A DNA stretch of 64,000 bases, taken from an uncultured Rhodocyclaceae bacterium (GTDB taxonomy: Bacteria > Pseudomonadota > Gammaproteobacteria > Burkholderiales > Rhodocyclaceae). Positions 34,233 to 45,600 of the stretch are shown here, piece after piece. The notes under the pieces were generated by a model. The model ran no database searches and was not told where the DNA came from. It worked only from the letters and a program-made list of their open reading frames with translations. Location: NCBI GenBank assembly GCA_934271525.1, contig CAKQRL010000006.1:1-64000 (forward strand). The letters are read 5' to 3'. A program made the position numbers and the translations under genes. The stretch's first letter is position 1, and each line of letters starts with the position of its first letter.

Positions 34233-35195
34233 TTAATGCGCCGCAATTAAACTTAAAACAGCCATGCGAATCGCAATCCCAAATGTAACTTGCGGCAAAA
34301 TCACGGCGTGTTCGCCGTCTGCCACTTCGGAGTGAATTTCTATGCCGCGATTCATCGGCCCGGGATGCATCACGATGGCATCATCCTTGGCAAGCGATAA
34401 TTTTTGCGGTGTTAAACCATAATGGCGGAAGTATTCGCTGGGGCTCGGCAAATAAGCGCCGTTCATCCGTTCGTTTTGCAAGCGCAACATAATCACCACA
34501 TCGCAACCTTGAATGCCTTCTTCCATATTGTGAAACACACGAATACCGCCCATTTCTTCCAAACAAGGCGGCAACAATGTGGCAGGACCAATGGCGTGAA
34601 TTTCTGGCACGCCTAATATTTTTAAAGCGTGAATATCGGAACGTGCCACGCGCGAGTGCAAAATGTCGCCAACAATCGCCACACGCAAATGTTCAAAATT
34701 TTTTTTGTAATGGCGAATGGTATACATATCCAACAATCCCTGCGTGGGGTGCGCGTGCCTGCCATCGCCTGCATTGACCACGTGAATATCGTTTAGCCCG
34801 CGTGCTTTCAAATGCCGCGCAATTAAAAAAGGCGCGCCGCTACAAGCGTGCCGCACAACGAATAAATTGGCGTGCATCGCGCATAAATTGTCAATGGTAT
34901 CCAACAACGTTTCGCCTTTGGAGGTTGATGAGCGATTGATATCCAAGTTCAAAACGTCAGCAGACAAACGTTTGCCAGCAATTTCAAAGGTTGTGCGCGT
35001 GCGCGTGGAATTTTCAAAAAACAAATTGAAAATGCTTTTGCCGCGCAAAAGTGGCACTTTTTTAATCTCGCGGGCGTTGACCGCCAAAAAGGATTCAGCG
35101 GTATCCAAAATTTTCACCAAAATGCTGCGCGGCAGATTTTCAAGCGTCAATAAATGTGCGAGTTCGCCGTTTTCGTTCAGTTGAGTATTAGGCAT
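34233..35195 (-). CDS. pyrB: Aspartate carbamoyltransferase catalytic subunit
   Basis: The 320-residue product has the carbamoyl-phosphate motif FENSTRTRTTFEIAGKRL, HACSGAPFLIARH, NAGDGRHAHPTQGLLDMYTI, VRRD-like VARSDIHALKILGV and MHPGPMNRGIEI. It joins carbamoyl phosphate and aspartate in pyrimidine synthesis. ATG 35195 lies in the pyrR end, so the two are coupled; the longer frame to 35234 is inside pyrR. The class without PyrI matches partnership with PyrX. Confidence 0.96.
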   Translation of the reverse strand: MPNTQLNENGELAHLLTLENLPRSILVKILDTAESFLAVNAREIKKVPLLRGKSIFNLFFENSTRTRTTFEIAGKRLSADVLNLDINRSSTSKGETLLDTIDNLCAMHANLFVVRHACSGAPFLIARHLKARGLNDIHVVNAGDGRHAHPTQGLLDMYTIRHYKKNFEHLRVAIVGDILHSRVARSDIHALKILGVPEIHAIGPATLLPPCLEEMGGIRVFHNMEEGIQGCDVVIMLRLQNERMNGAYLPSPSEYFRHYGLTPQKLSLAKDDAIVMHPGPMNRGIEIHSEVADGEHAVILPQVTFGIAIRMAVLSLIAAH

Positions 35196-35688
35196 TTTCT
35201 TGCAAACTCCAACGCAATTTTTGGTTTTCGTCATAAGACAAGTGCATTTTTTGGGATGGTTTTAAGTTAATTTCCCAAACGCAGTAATTCGGTGCAATGG
35301 GCAATTCTCTGCCTTTGCGATCCGCCAACACGGCTAATTCTATCGCTTGCGGGCGACCATAATCAAAAATTTCGCTCATTGCCGCACGAGTTGTTCTGCC
35401 AGTAAACAACACGTCATCAATCAAAATCACCAAGCGATTTTCTACCGACAAAGGAATTTGCGTGGGTTTAATGGCTGCGTGCAAACCTTTTTTATGCACA
35501 TCATCGCGGTAAAAAGAAACGTCCAAAAAACCCAAGGCATCATCATTTAAGTTTAAAAAGCGTTTCACACGTTCGGCAACCAAAGAGCCGCCGCTATAAA
35601 TGCCGACCAAAAGCGGTTGTTGCGGCAATTTTGGGGCGATTAGTTGTGCGAGTTCTTTGCATTGTGTTTCAGGATTAGGCAAATTCAT
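35188..35688 (-). CDS. pyrR: PyrR bifunctional regulator/uracil phosphoribosyltransferase
   Basis: The 166-residue phosphoribosyltransferase has the PRPP loop VILIDDVLFTGRTTRAAMSE (near residue 90-110) and GIYSGGSLVAERVKRFL. PyrR proteins are UPRTases and in many bacteria attenuators of pyr mRNA; in this gammaproteobacterial arrangement the regulatory role is less clear. ATG 35688 overlaps the ruvX end; the earlier ATG in that frame is inside ruvX. Confidence 0.93.
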   Translation of the reverse strand: MNLPNPETQCKELAQLIAPKLPQQPLLVGIYSGGSLVAERVKRFLNLNDDALGFLDVSFYRDDVHKKGLHAAIKPTQIPLSVENRLVILIDDVLFTGRTTRAAMSEIFDYGRPQAIELAVLADRKGRELPIAPNYCVWEINLKPSQKMHLSYDENQKLRWSLQENA

Positions 35689-36094
35689 AAGTATTAAACC
35701 AAGTTTGTAAAATAATTTGGGCAGAAAGCGCATCAACTTTGCCTTTGTGGCGGGCAAAATGTGCGCCCATTTCTTTTAAAAGTGATTCGGCAACAACGGA
35801 TGTATAACGCTCATCAATTAAATCTACGGGAATTTTAAAGGTGTTTTGCAGATTTTTTGCAAAGGCGTGGACATTTTTGGTAATTGCTGTTGAATCGCCA
35901 TTGACTGTTTTGGGTTCGCCCAAAACAAAGCGAATGGGCTGCCATTCCACGGTCAACGCCAAAATTTTTTCAAAAAGCAAGGGCGTATTGTGCAAAGTGG
36001 TTAAAGGATGCGCACTTTTTAAAGCAATTTCACCCGTTGCCACGCCCACGCGTTTTAAGCCGTAATCAAATGCCAAAATGGTGCCGTGTTTCAT
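35675..36094 (-). CDS. ruvX: RuvX (YqgF), RNase H-fold nuclease
   Basis: The 139-residue product has ILAFDYGLKRVGVATGEIAL (first catalytic Asp at about residue 8), FVLGEPKTVNGDSTAIT, IDERYTSVVAESLL and KGKVDALSAQIILQTWF. YqgF is required for 16S rRNA 5' maturation, with a related Holliday-junction role proposed. It starts in a TGATG overlap with algH. FEKILALTVEW at about residues 40-50 is encoded by a copy of the dispersed element. Confidence 0.94.
   Translation of the reverse strand: MKHGTILAFDYGLKRVGVATGEIALKSAHPLTTLHNTPLLFEKILALTVEWQPIRFVLGEPKTVNGDSTAITKNVHAFAKNLQNTFKIPVDLIDERYTSVVAESLLKEMGAHFARHKGKVDALSAQIILQTWFNTYEFA
35944..35976. repeat. Single CCACGGTMAAC-type copy inside ruvX
   Basis: CCACGGTCAAC, five bases, AATTTTTTCAAAAA: a complete unpaired unit in frame, encoding FEKILALTVEW. 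Confidence 0.85.
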
Positions 36095-36654
36095 CACGCG
36101 TGCCCCGCCACGGCTGAAAGTTGCATAAAATCAAACCCTATTTGCGACAAGGCAGCAACGCGTTTTTGGTCGGGCGCGGTGTCAAAAATAATCTTTTCAT
36201 CTGCTGGCACGGGCAGCCAAGCATTCATTGCAATTTCGCGCTCTAATTGACCTTGTGTCCACCCTGTATAACCCAAGGCAACAAGCAAATCGGCATGGTC
36301 AACGGTTGAACCGATTGCCATTAAAATGTCGCGCGAACTTGTTAGCCCGATTCGGTCGGTTACCTTTAAAGTGTTTTGCCAACTGCCCAAATGCCGATGC
36401 AACACAAAGCCGCGCTCAATTTGCATGGGACCGCCAAAATAAACGGGCACGTGGCGCAAAGGGCTATCGGGGCTTTCCATTTCAATTTTTTCAAATAGGT
36501 TTAACAAGGTCATATCCAAAGGGCGCGTGATGATAATGCCGAGCGCCCCGTTTTGCCCATGTTCGCAAATGTAAATCACGGTGTTGGCAAAATGCGGGTC
36601 GCGCATACTGGGCGCAGCAACTAAAAAGTTATTGGATAAATTGTTGATATCCAT
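36094..36654 (-). CDS. algH: AlgH/YqgE family protein (DUF179)
   Basis: The 186-residue product has the whole YqgE pattern: NNFLVAAPSMRDPHFANTVI, YICEHGQNGALGIIITRPLD, VYFGGPMQIERGFVLHR and LVALGYTGWTQGQLEREIAM, NAWLPVPADEKIIFD. The family's molecular role is unsettled; AlgH was first linked to alginate regulation in Pseudomonas. It is upstream of ruvX-pyrR-pyrB, a conserved arrangement, and lies next to the 3' end of chpA. Confidence 0.93.
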   Translation of the reverse strand: MDINNLSNNFLVAAPSMRDPHFANTVIYICEHGQNGALGIIITRPLDMTLLNLFEKIEMESPDSPLRHVPVYFGGPMQIERGFVLHRHLGSWQNTLKVTDRIGLTSSRDILMAIGSTVDHADLLVALGYTGWTQGQLEREIAMNAWLPVPADEKIIFDTAPDQKRVAALSQIGFDFMQLSAVAGHA

Positions 36655-36663
36655 AGCGTTGAA

Positions 36664-36688
36664 AGCAGGGATTTTTAAATCCCCGCTT
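36664..36688 (-). terminator. Possible terminator hairpin after chpA
   Basis: GCAGGGATTT and AAATCCCCGC form a short hairpin between the chpA stop and the algH start, on the minus strand followed only by TTT. Weak as an intrinsic terminator; it may only stabilise the 3' end. Confidence 0.35.
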
Positions 36689-36693
36689 GTGTA

Positions 36694-39600
36694 TTAAGGT
36701 TTTGATGTATAGGTTTTTAACAATTCAAGCAAATGCTCTTCGTTATAGGGTTTGCCAAGATATTCATTGGCACCTGTTTTGAGCGCAAAGTTGCGGTGTT
36801 TGTCCGCCGTGCGGGAGGTAATCATAATTACCGGCAAATGCTTCAAGCGTTCGGTGTCGCGAATATTCTTCAACAAATCAAAGCCGTCCATCTTCGGCAT
36901 TTCAATATCCGACAAGACCACATCGGGCAGACGCTCGGCGCTGTTGAGTTTTTCCAAGGCTTCCAAACCATCTTTTGCCAAGAGCACTTCGTAGCCGTTG
37001 CGCTCCAACATACGGGATGTAATCTTGCGAACGGTCAAGGAATCATCCACCACCATAATGCACTTGGTCGCTTCTTCCTTCGGATGATCGGGTTCGTAAG
37101 CGGTCGTTACCGAAGCCAATTCTGGAATCACTTCTTCCAAACGGATAATCGGCGCACTTGGGCGATTCGCCAAGGCAATGGGGTTTAAAATCAACACAAT
37201 TCTGCCATCGCCCAACACCGTGGCACCAGCAATGCCAACCACGCGCGCCACTTGTGCACCGATATTCTTCACCACAACCTCTTGCGTGCCTTGCAAATCA
37301 TCCACTTGCACGGCAATGCGGCGTTGGCCAGAACGCAACAACAAGACCCAATGCAAGCGGCGCGGTTCAGGCATAGCATTGGCATCGCCCAAAAGTCTTG
37401 GCAAAAAGTGGAATTCGTAGGATTCGTCTTTCCACACCCAGAATTTTTGCGAGGTGGCTTGGGTGATTTGGTCGTTCTTTAATTCCAACACCTGCGCAAT
37501 CATGGAGGATGGAATGGCATACATTTTACCTGCGGCATGCACCATCAAGGTTTGCGTTACCGCCAAGGTCAAAGGCAGATACAAACGGAAAGTTGTGCCT
37601 TTGTTCATTGTGGAAGAAGTCTCCACGCGCCCACCCAAAGCGCCGATTTCCGTTTTCACCACGTCCATTCCAACGCCGCGTCCGCTGGTTTGCGTTACTT
37701 CTTTTGATGTTGAAAAACCGGGTTGGAAGATGAATTCAAAAATATGCCGTTCATCCACTTCCGCCTTCGGATCCAAAAATCCTTTTTCAATGGCTTTGGC
37801 GCGAAGTTGCGCAGGATCCATCCCCTTGCCGTCATCCGACAAGGATAAAATAATTTCATTGCTTTCTTGGGTGAGCTTGATTCTGATTTCACCGATATCG
37901 GGTTTGCCTAACTGACGACGCTCGCGCGGCGATTCAATGCCGTGCGACAAAGAATTGCGAATCATATGTTCCAAAGGCGCCATCATCTTATCCAATACCG
38001 AGCGATCCAACTCAATTTCGCCGCCCGTGATATCCAGCGAAGCTTGTTTGTTTAAAGCCCGACAAGTCTGCCGCACCAAGCGATGCAAACGCTCGGCTTG
38101 GGTTGAAAACGGCATCATCCGCACGTTCATCAAATCTTGTTGTAGGCTACGATTCATCCGCGATTGTTCCACGAGCGCTGCCGTTGCGTCATCAATGCTC
38201 TTCAACAAGTTTTGGTGAATGGTTGCCACATCGCTAACCGACTCTGCCAAAAAGCGCGTGAGTTCTTGGAATTGCGTGTAACGGTCTAATTCCAAGGGGT
38301 CAAATTCTTTTTTGCTTTCATTTTGTTGCGAGACATGCACCGCTTGAATTTGGCGCTCGGCTTCCATTTCAATGTTGCGCGCTTGACGGCGCAAGCGAAT
38401 CAAGCTTTCCGTTAAATCTGTAACTGATGAACGAATGGCGCGGATTTCGCCTTCCACGCGCGAGCGCACAATGGCAATTTCGCCCGCTTCGTTGACCAAA
38501 CGGTCGACCATATCAGCGCGCACACGCAAAGTTTGTTGCGCCAACTCGTGGTCAAAGGAAGAAACCGCGCCCGCAGGAACTCCGGGGGATGCAGGCGCTG
38601 TTGTTGCGGGAATTGCCGAACTTGCAAGATTTTCCACGGTCGACGGCATATTTTTTTCAAAATCTGCCGAATGTGTGGGCGCCACCAATGAGTCTAATGA
38701 TTTGCCTTTTTTTAAGCATTCCACGGCGGCGTACAAAATATCCACGCTTTCTGCCAACTCGTTTAAGAAAGCGGGCTCAACCTTGCCAGATTTGCGGCAT
38801 TCTTCCACGCGCGACTCGAGCATGTGCGTAAATTCGCCCAAGCGCATCACGCCAACCATCCGCGCATTGCCTTTGAAGGTGTGCAAATGGCGCGCAAGCG
38901 TGGCAGGGTGTTTTTCATCCTTCGGGTTAGCCTTCCACGCGCGGACTTCTTCCGAGATTTTCTCTAATGTTTCTTCCGAATCTTCCAAGAAAATCGGCAA
39001 CAAATCTTCGTCAATTTCGTCTTGAATATCGGGCAACAGCGAGGCTTTGGGCGCACTTTGCGCAGCACTCAAATCGGCGGCAACTTTTTCTGGCGCATCC
39101 GCTTTGATTTCTGCCGCTTGCGATTCTGCCGATTCCGCAAGAATGGGAGAAGCTGGCGTTGTGGTTAAAGGCGAACCTGTTGCGCTTGTTTCAGCCGTTG
39201 CCGCTGTTGCAAGCGCTGATTCGCTTTGCGTTTCTAATCCCGCATCTGGGGCTAATTCATCGGCGGGGAAGGTTGCTTCCAAGCGATCCAATAAATCTTG
39301 CGGTGCGGGTGGAACAGCTTGGCGTTCAATGAGTTCATCAAACAAGGCTTGTAAGCCGTTGAAACCTTCGCGCAACACGCCGATATCCGCCGTGCTGGCA
39401 GGGTTTGCTGTGGCGTTGCGGCGTAAGAGTGCGTGTTCCAAAGCCAAGCCCATGTGGCGAATGGACATAATGCCGATGGTGCCTGCCGCGCCCGCCACAG
39501 TGTGCGCCGCGCGGGTAATTTCAAAGTCGGATGGCAAGAAGGGATTGTTTTCAATTGCAGTCAAATGTGCGTCAATATCCGCCAAATGCTCATCAACTTC

Positions 39601-42600
39601 TTCTTTGAATATTTCCAATAACTCGGGCGAGATAGGTTCAAATTCCACAGGCTGCGATTGTGATGCCGTTTGCGCTACACCTTGCGATACCGATTGTGAT
39701 GCGGGCAACACTTCGCCTTCCAAAACCTGCCCATCGCCTACAACCGAACTTGCGATTCCATCAGCGACTCCGTCCACCGAACCTGCAACACTGCCGATTC
39801 CTTCTACGCCACCAGCCGAAGTTACAACTCCGCCAGCGATTCCTGCGGAAACTTCGCCATCTGTTGATTCAGCGATTCCGCCGATTCCACTTGCTATGCC
39901 AGTAGCCGAAGTTGCAAGTCCGCCAGCGATTCCTGCCGATATTTCGCCATCTTCGCTAGTTGCAACACCAGCGGAGATTGCGCTATTGCCGATTCCGCCA
40001 ATAGCAGCCACACCAGTTTCGCTAGATGATTCGCCATCAAAATCTGTGATTTTGCCACCAGCGACTCCGCCGATTCCTCCAATTTCTCCTGCAATTTCAC
40101 TTGTTGAACCAGCAACACCACCGACTCCGCTTGTAATCTCGCTTGCTGAACCAGCGACTCCGCCGATTCCGCCAGCGCCACTGATTCCACCAACGCCAGC
40201 GATTCCGCTTTCACCAGATGCTTCACCGCCAAAACCTGCGATTCCACCGCCAGCAGCGCCGCCGCTAGCGCTGCCGATTCCGTCAACACTAGCGGAGTCA
40301 GAGATTCCAGCTTCATCAGCTGCTTCACCGCCAAAACCTGCGATTCCACCGCCAGCAGCGCCGCCGCTAGCGCTGCCGATTCCGTCAACACTAGCGGAGT
40401 CAGAGATTCCAGCTTCATCAGCTGCTTCACCGCCAAAACCTGCGATTCCGTCGCCAGCACCGCCGTCGCCGCTAGCGCTGCCGATTCCGCCAACATTAGC
40501 GGAGTCAGAGATTCCAGCTTCATCAGCTGCTTCACCGCCAAAAGCTGTGATTCCTGCGCCAGCGCCGCCGATTCCGCCAACACCAGCGATTCCACTTTCA
40601 TCAGCTGCTTCGCCGTCAAACCCTGTGATTTCGCCTTTTTCAGATGATTCGCTAAATGTTCTGTCAGTTGAGAATCCTGCGATTTCACCGCCAGCACCGC
40701 CACCGATTCCGCCTGCGCTTTCGCCATTTTTGGAGACTTCTTTAATCGTGCCATCGTCTGCAAATTCCATGATTTTGGCGCCAGTGGTTTTTTTCTTCTT
40801 GGCTTCTTTGAGCGCTTTGGCTTCTGCGGCAAGTTCTTTCTTCGTTTTTCTGTCTTTTTTACCGCGTTTACCTTTGGTTGGTTTTTCTTCTTTTTTAAGC
40901 GTTACCGATTCGCTGTTTTCGCCATCAGCAGATAGCGTGCCGATTTCGTCAGCATCAGCGATTCCTGCAATGCCAGCAGAGCCAGCGATTTCGCCTTCAC
41001 CAGATGTTTCGCCGCCAACACCACCGATTCTGCCTTTTTCGGACGATTCGCTAAATGTTCCGTCAGTTGAGAGTCCTGCGATTCCTGCGCTGTCAACGCC
41101 GCCATCGATTCCACCTTTTTCGGACGATTCGCTAAATGTTCCGTCAGTTGAGAATCCTGCGATTCCACCGCCAGCGCCAGCAGAGCCAGCAATTTCGCCT
41201 TCACCAGTTGTTTCGCCAACTTCTGCAAGTTGACCGCCAGCAACACCAAGCGTTGATGCTTTATCGCTACTTTCTGCTTCTGCTTTTTCCGCCGCTTCGG
41301 CGCTTGCCACTTTATGCAACAATTCTGCCGCCGCCGCATTTGCATCAAATTCAAAGGGAGCGATCATATCGCCGTCACCCGATTTTTCTGCGGTTTTCGC
41401 CTCTTCCATATTGAGCAAGGCATCAGGTGCCACAAACGCCTGCGCTTCTTCGGGCGGGATGACCATGCTTTGCGTGGCAAAGTCAAAATCCAAGTCGTTC
41501 GGTATTTCTTCCAAAGGCTCGGCAGACGTTGCCGCAACCGGTTCGGGTTCGGCGTGAGTGGGCAGGGCAGTGGCGTCTGATTCGGGCAAATCTTCAATGT
41601 TGGGCGCTTCTGCCGCCAAATCATCAAAGGTGGCGAGCGCCTCCTTGGCAGATTTACGCTTGGCACTGCGTTCCTTAGCGCGCTGTTTCTTGGTGAGTTT
41701 TTCTTCTTCTTGCGTTTGCGACAAGACGTTCTCGCCACGCAACTCTTCAGCCAAGGCAATCAAAGCGCTTGCATCAGGCGGCGTGCGGTGGGCTTTTAAA
41801 GCATCAATCCATGTTTCAAAAGTTTCTTGTTCTTGGCGCACCAAGTCCAGCAACTCAGGCGTGGCAGGGCGATTTTGTTTGAGCCAAAGGTTATAGGTTT
41901 GCTCCAAAGTCCACGCAAGATCGCCCAAGTCGGCTAAACCGACCATGCGACCAGAGCCTTTTAAGGTATGCGTGCAACGGCGAATGGTGGTTAGCGCCTC
42001 AACATTGTTGGGATTTTTCTTCAAATTGCGGTATTCAGTTTTGAAGTTTTCCAAAACATCGCGGGCTTCGTCAATGAATATGCCAACCAACTCTTCGTCA
42101 ATTTTAATCGGTGCAACAGCTCTTTTTGGCGCAACGATTTCAACAAAAGAATCGTCATCTTCCACGGTCAACGCGGAATTTTTTTCAAAATCAGCACTGC
42201 CGCCTGTTGTTGCAAGCGATTCTGTGGCAAAGGGTTCTTCAACAACGCTATCCAATAAAGGCAAATCTTCGTCAACGTCCGCAAATGCCGTCCCGGGAAT
42301 ACCCGCCTCCGCCGCGGCTTTGCTAGCAGTTTTGCCTTTGGTAGTTTTACCTTTGCCTGCTTTGCTACTAGCAACGCCTGCGTCAGCAATGTCCATTTCG
42401 TTAGCTGATTCGCCGTAAGCAGAGACCCCGCCTACCGAACTACCGACAGAACTACCGACATCAGCACTCGGCGATTTGCCTGAAATGAATGATTCACTAA
42501 ACGTGCCATCGGTTGAGAATCCTGCGATTCTACCGCCAGCGCCAGCACCGATTCCGCCGCCAACGCCAGCAATTCCGCCTTCACCAGTTGCTTCGCCGCC

Positions 42601-45600
42601 AAAACCAGCGATTCCACCGCTAGCGCCGCCGATTCCACCAATACCAGCAGAGCCAGCAATTCCGCCTTCACCAGCTGTTTCACCGCTAAAACTTGCGATT
42701 CCTGCGCCGCCAGCGCCGCCGATTCCGCCAACACCAGCAACTGCGCCTTCACCAGATGCTTCACCGCCAAAACCTGCGATTCCACCGCCAGCGCCGCCGA
42801 TTCCGCCAACACCAGAGATTTCGCCTTTTTCAGACGATTCGCTAAATGTTCCGTCTGTTGAGAATCCTGAGATTCCTGCGCCACCGATTCCGCCGATACC
42901 AGCAGAGCCAGAGATTCCAGCTTCACCAGCGGTTTCACCGCCAAAACCTGCGATTCCACCGCCAGCGCCGCCGATTCCGCCAACACCAGAGATTTCGCCT
43001 TTTTCAGACGATTCGCTAAATGTTCCGTCTGTTGAGAATCCTGAGATTCCTGCGCCACCGATTCCGCCGATACCAGCAGAGCCAGAGATTCTAGCTTCAC
43101 CAGCGGTTTCACCGCCAAAACCAGCGATTCCACCGCCAGAGACGGAAACTCCACTTTTACCAGACGATTCGCCAACCCCTGTTGCGTTGCCACTTCCAGC
43201 AGAAGTTGCTCCGCCTGCTCTTGCAGTCAATCCGCTGCCGAACAAAAAGTCTTCAAAATCATTGGGTTCAAGCAATTCCTCGGTTTCGGTGATTTCTTCA
43301 TAAGTGCTTGGTTTGCCCGCTTCGCTTACGGTAGAAGCGCGTGCGCCTGCCGCCGATTCGGATAAGGGCGCACCGGGAATGCTTTCGGTTGTGGTTGTTT
43401 GAGTGATTGACGGCGCACTGGGAATGTTAAATTCAGCGGGCTCGAGCAGTTCTTCCGTTTCAATGGTTTCTTCATAAGCGGCAGGTGCGCCGCCCGTTCT
43501 GCTTGAAGCTCCTGCTTTGTCTGCTGCGGCACGTGTTGAACTTTTGGATAGTGGTGCCCCCGGAATACTATCGCCAGATTCAGCTGAATCTGCCATTATT
43601 CCTTGACTTGTTGCCGTTGCACCGATGGGATCAAAATCGGTAGGGTCGACTAATTCCTCGGTTTTAATGGTTTCTTCGTAAGCGGCAGGTGCGCCGCTCG
43701 TTCTGCCAGAAGCTCCTGCTTTGCCTGCTGCGGCACGTGCTGAATTTTTGGATAGTGGTGCTCCCGGAATACCATCGCCAGATTCAGCTGAATCTGCCAT
43801 TATTTCTTGACTTGTTGCCGTTGCACCGATGGGATCAAAATCGGTTGGGGCGACTAATTCCTCGGTTTCAAGAGTTTCTTCATAAGTAACCGGCGCACTA
43901 CCGGCTTTGCCCGCGCGTCCAGTTTTGCCAGAGACGGTTCGTGATAACGGCGCACCCGGGATGTTGTTGCTGTCGCTAGCTTCGGTTGAGTCAGAAGAGA
44001 AAGCTTGGCTCGAAGTCGCCCCAGCACTGATGGCATCAAAATCCGTAGGATCAACTAACTCTTCGGTTTCAATGGTTTCGTAAGCTGTTGGTTTGCCTGC
44101 TCTGCCTGCTGTTGTAGCGGAAGAAGTGCTAGAAATTGTTGTTTCGGACAATGGCGCCCCGGGGATATCGCCAACGGCGGCGCTTGATTCCGTTGAAAAG
44201 GGCATCTCCGGTGCGCCCGGAATGTTTGATTCTTGTCCTGCCGACGTTGGTGTGCTTGATGAATATGCACCTGCGGATGCTGTGGGCTGTGGTGACATTG
44301 CCACGGGGTCAGCGCCATAAGCCGATGGTGCAAAAGCAGGTGAAGCGAAGGATGATGCAGTTGGTGAAAACTCCGCAGGAGTTGCCATTTGCGGTGCGAC
44401 ACCGGGCATTGCAGGTTGTTGTGCAAAAGCAGGTGAAGTGAAGGATGATGCAGTTGGTGAAAACTCCGCAGGAGTTGTCATTTGCGGTGCGACACCGGGC
44501 ATTGCAGGTTGTTGTGCAAAAGCAGGTGAAGTGAAGGATGATGCAGTTGGTGAAAACTCCGCAGGAGTTGTCATTTGCGGTGCGACACCGGGCATTGCAG
44601 GTTGTTGTGCAAAAGCAGGCGATGCAAAGGATGATGCGGTTGGTGAAAATTCCGCAGGTGCAGCAGGAGCCGTTGATGCTGACGGTGCGGCGGTAGGAGA
44701 TGGCGTTGCCATCGCAGGAGATGCAGCAAAAGATTCTGACGACGTTGCAGGCGCAAATGTTTCTGCCGAAGGTGTTAGCGTGGCAACCGCCGCTGGGGCG
44801 GTTGGAGCCGTTGTTGCAAAAGAAGCTGCCGAGATTTCAGTTAAAGGGGATGTTGTAGGTGCTGATGGTGCAAATGCAGTGGTCGATGCTTGCATTTCTG
44901 CCGCGGGAGCCGCAGGTGATGCGGGCGTGACAGCAGGTGCTGGTGCGGGAGTTGCAGAAGCCGCAGGCGCCGCTGGTGCCGCTGGTGCGAGAGTTGGAGC
45001 GGCAGATGTTGGCGTTGTGCTAGAAGTAGCCGTTTCAGAGTTAGAAATTTCTTCTGTTGCGGTTGCCGCCGCGTCGCCATCGCCGAAGATAAAATCTTCA
45101 AATTCAGAAGTTTCAGTAATTTCTTCCGTGACTTCTTCAGTAACGCCGCTACCATTTGTAGAAATGCTGGTACCGCCGGTGTGAATATCGTCTTTGGTTT
45201 GGATATTTGTTGATTCAATGGCTTCGCTAGTCGTTTTGCCGTCATCCGTTCCTTTATCGGCTTTGGCAGTAGCGGCGCTCGCACCGCCACTGGATGCGCC
45301 AGGCGCACTGGTACTACTGGTTTCAGTTGTAGTTTCGGAAGTGGTAGCAGAGGTTGCGCTTGCGGGCGCTGTGCCAACGCCTCCCGCGCTGGCAGTGCTT
45401 ACCGTTCCGATGGAGGGTTCAGCTGTTGCACCTTCTGTTGGGGCGGCAAAGCCCGCGGGAGCCATCATCATAATTGGTGCAACGCCTTGGGGAATTTCAG
45501 GGATAGACCCGCCTGCAGCTGATGCAAGACCCGCGGGGGCAACGCCGCCACCGGCGGGAGCCGCCATGGCTCCTGCCATTGGAGCGCCCGGAATGGCTTG

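Noticed and set aside
39047..41233. 728-residue open frame on the plus strand, antisense to chpA
   Set aside because: It mirrors the Gly-rich repeats of chpA, giving a Pro/Ser/Ala-rich translation with no domain or ribosome binding site. The same holds for the plus-strand frames at 42476-43303 and 44438-45184.
40231..44665. CRISPR array suggested by regularly spaced repeats
   Set aside because: The repeats are in-frame coding tandem repeats of chpA with no unique spacers between identical short direct repeats, and there are no cas genes.
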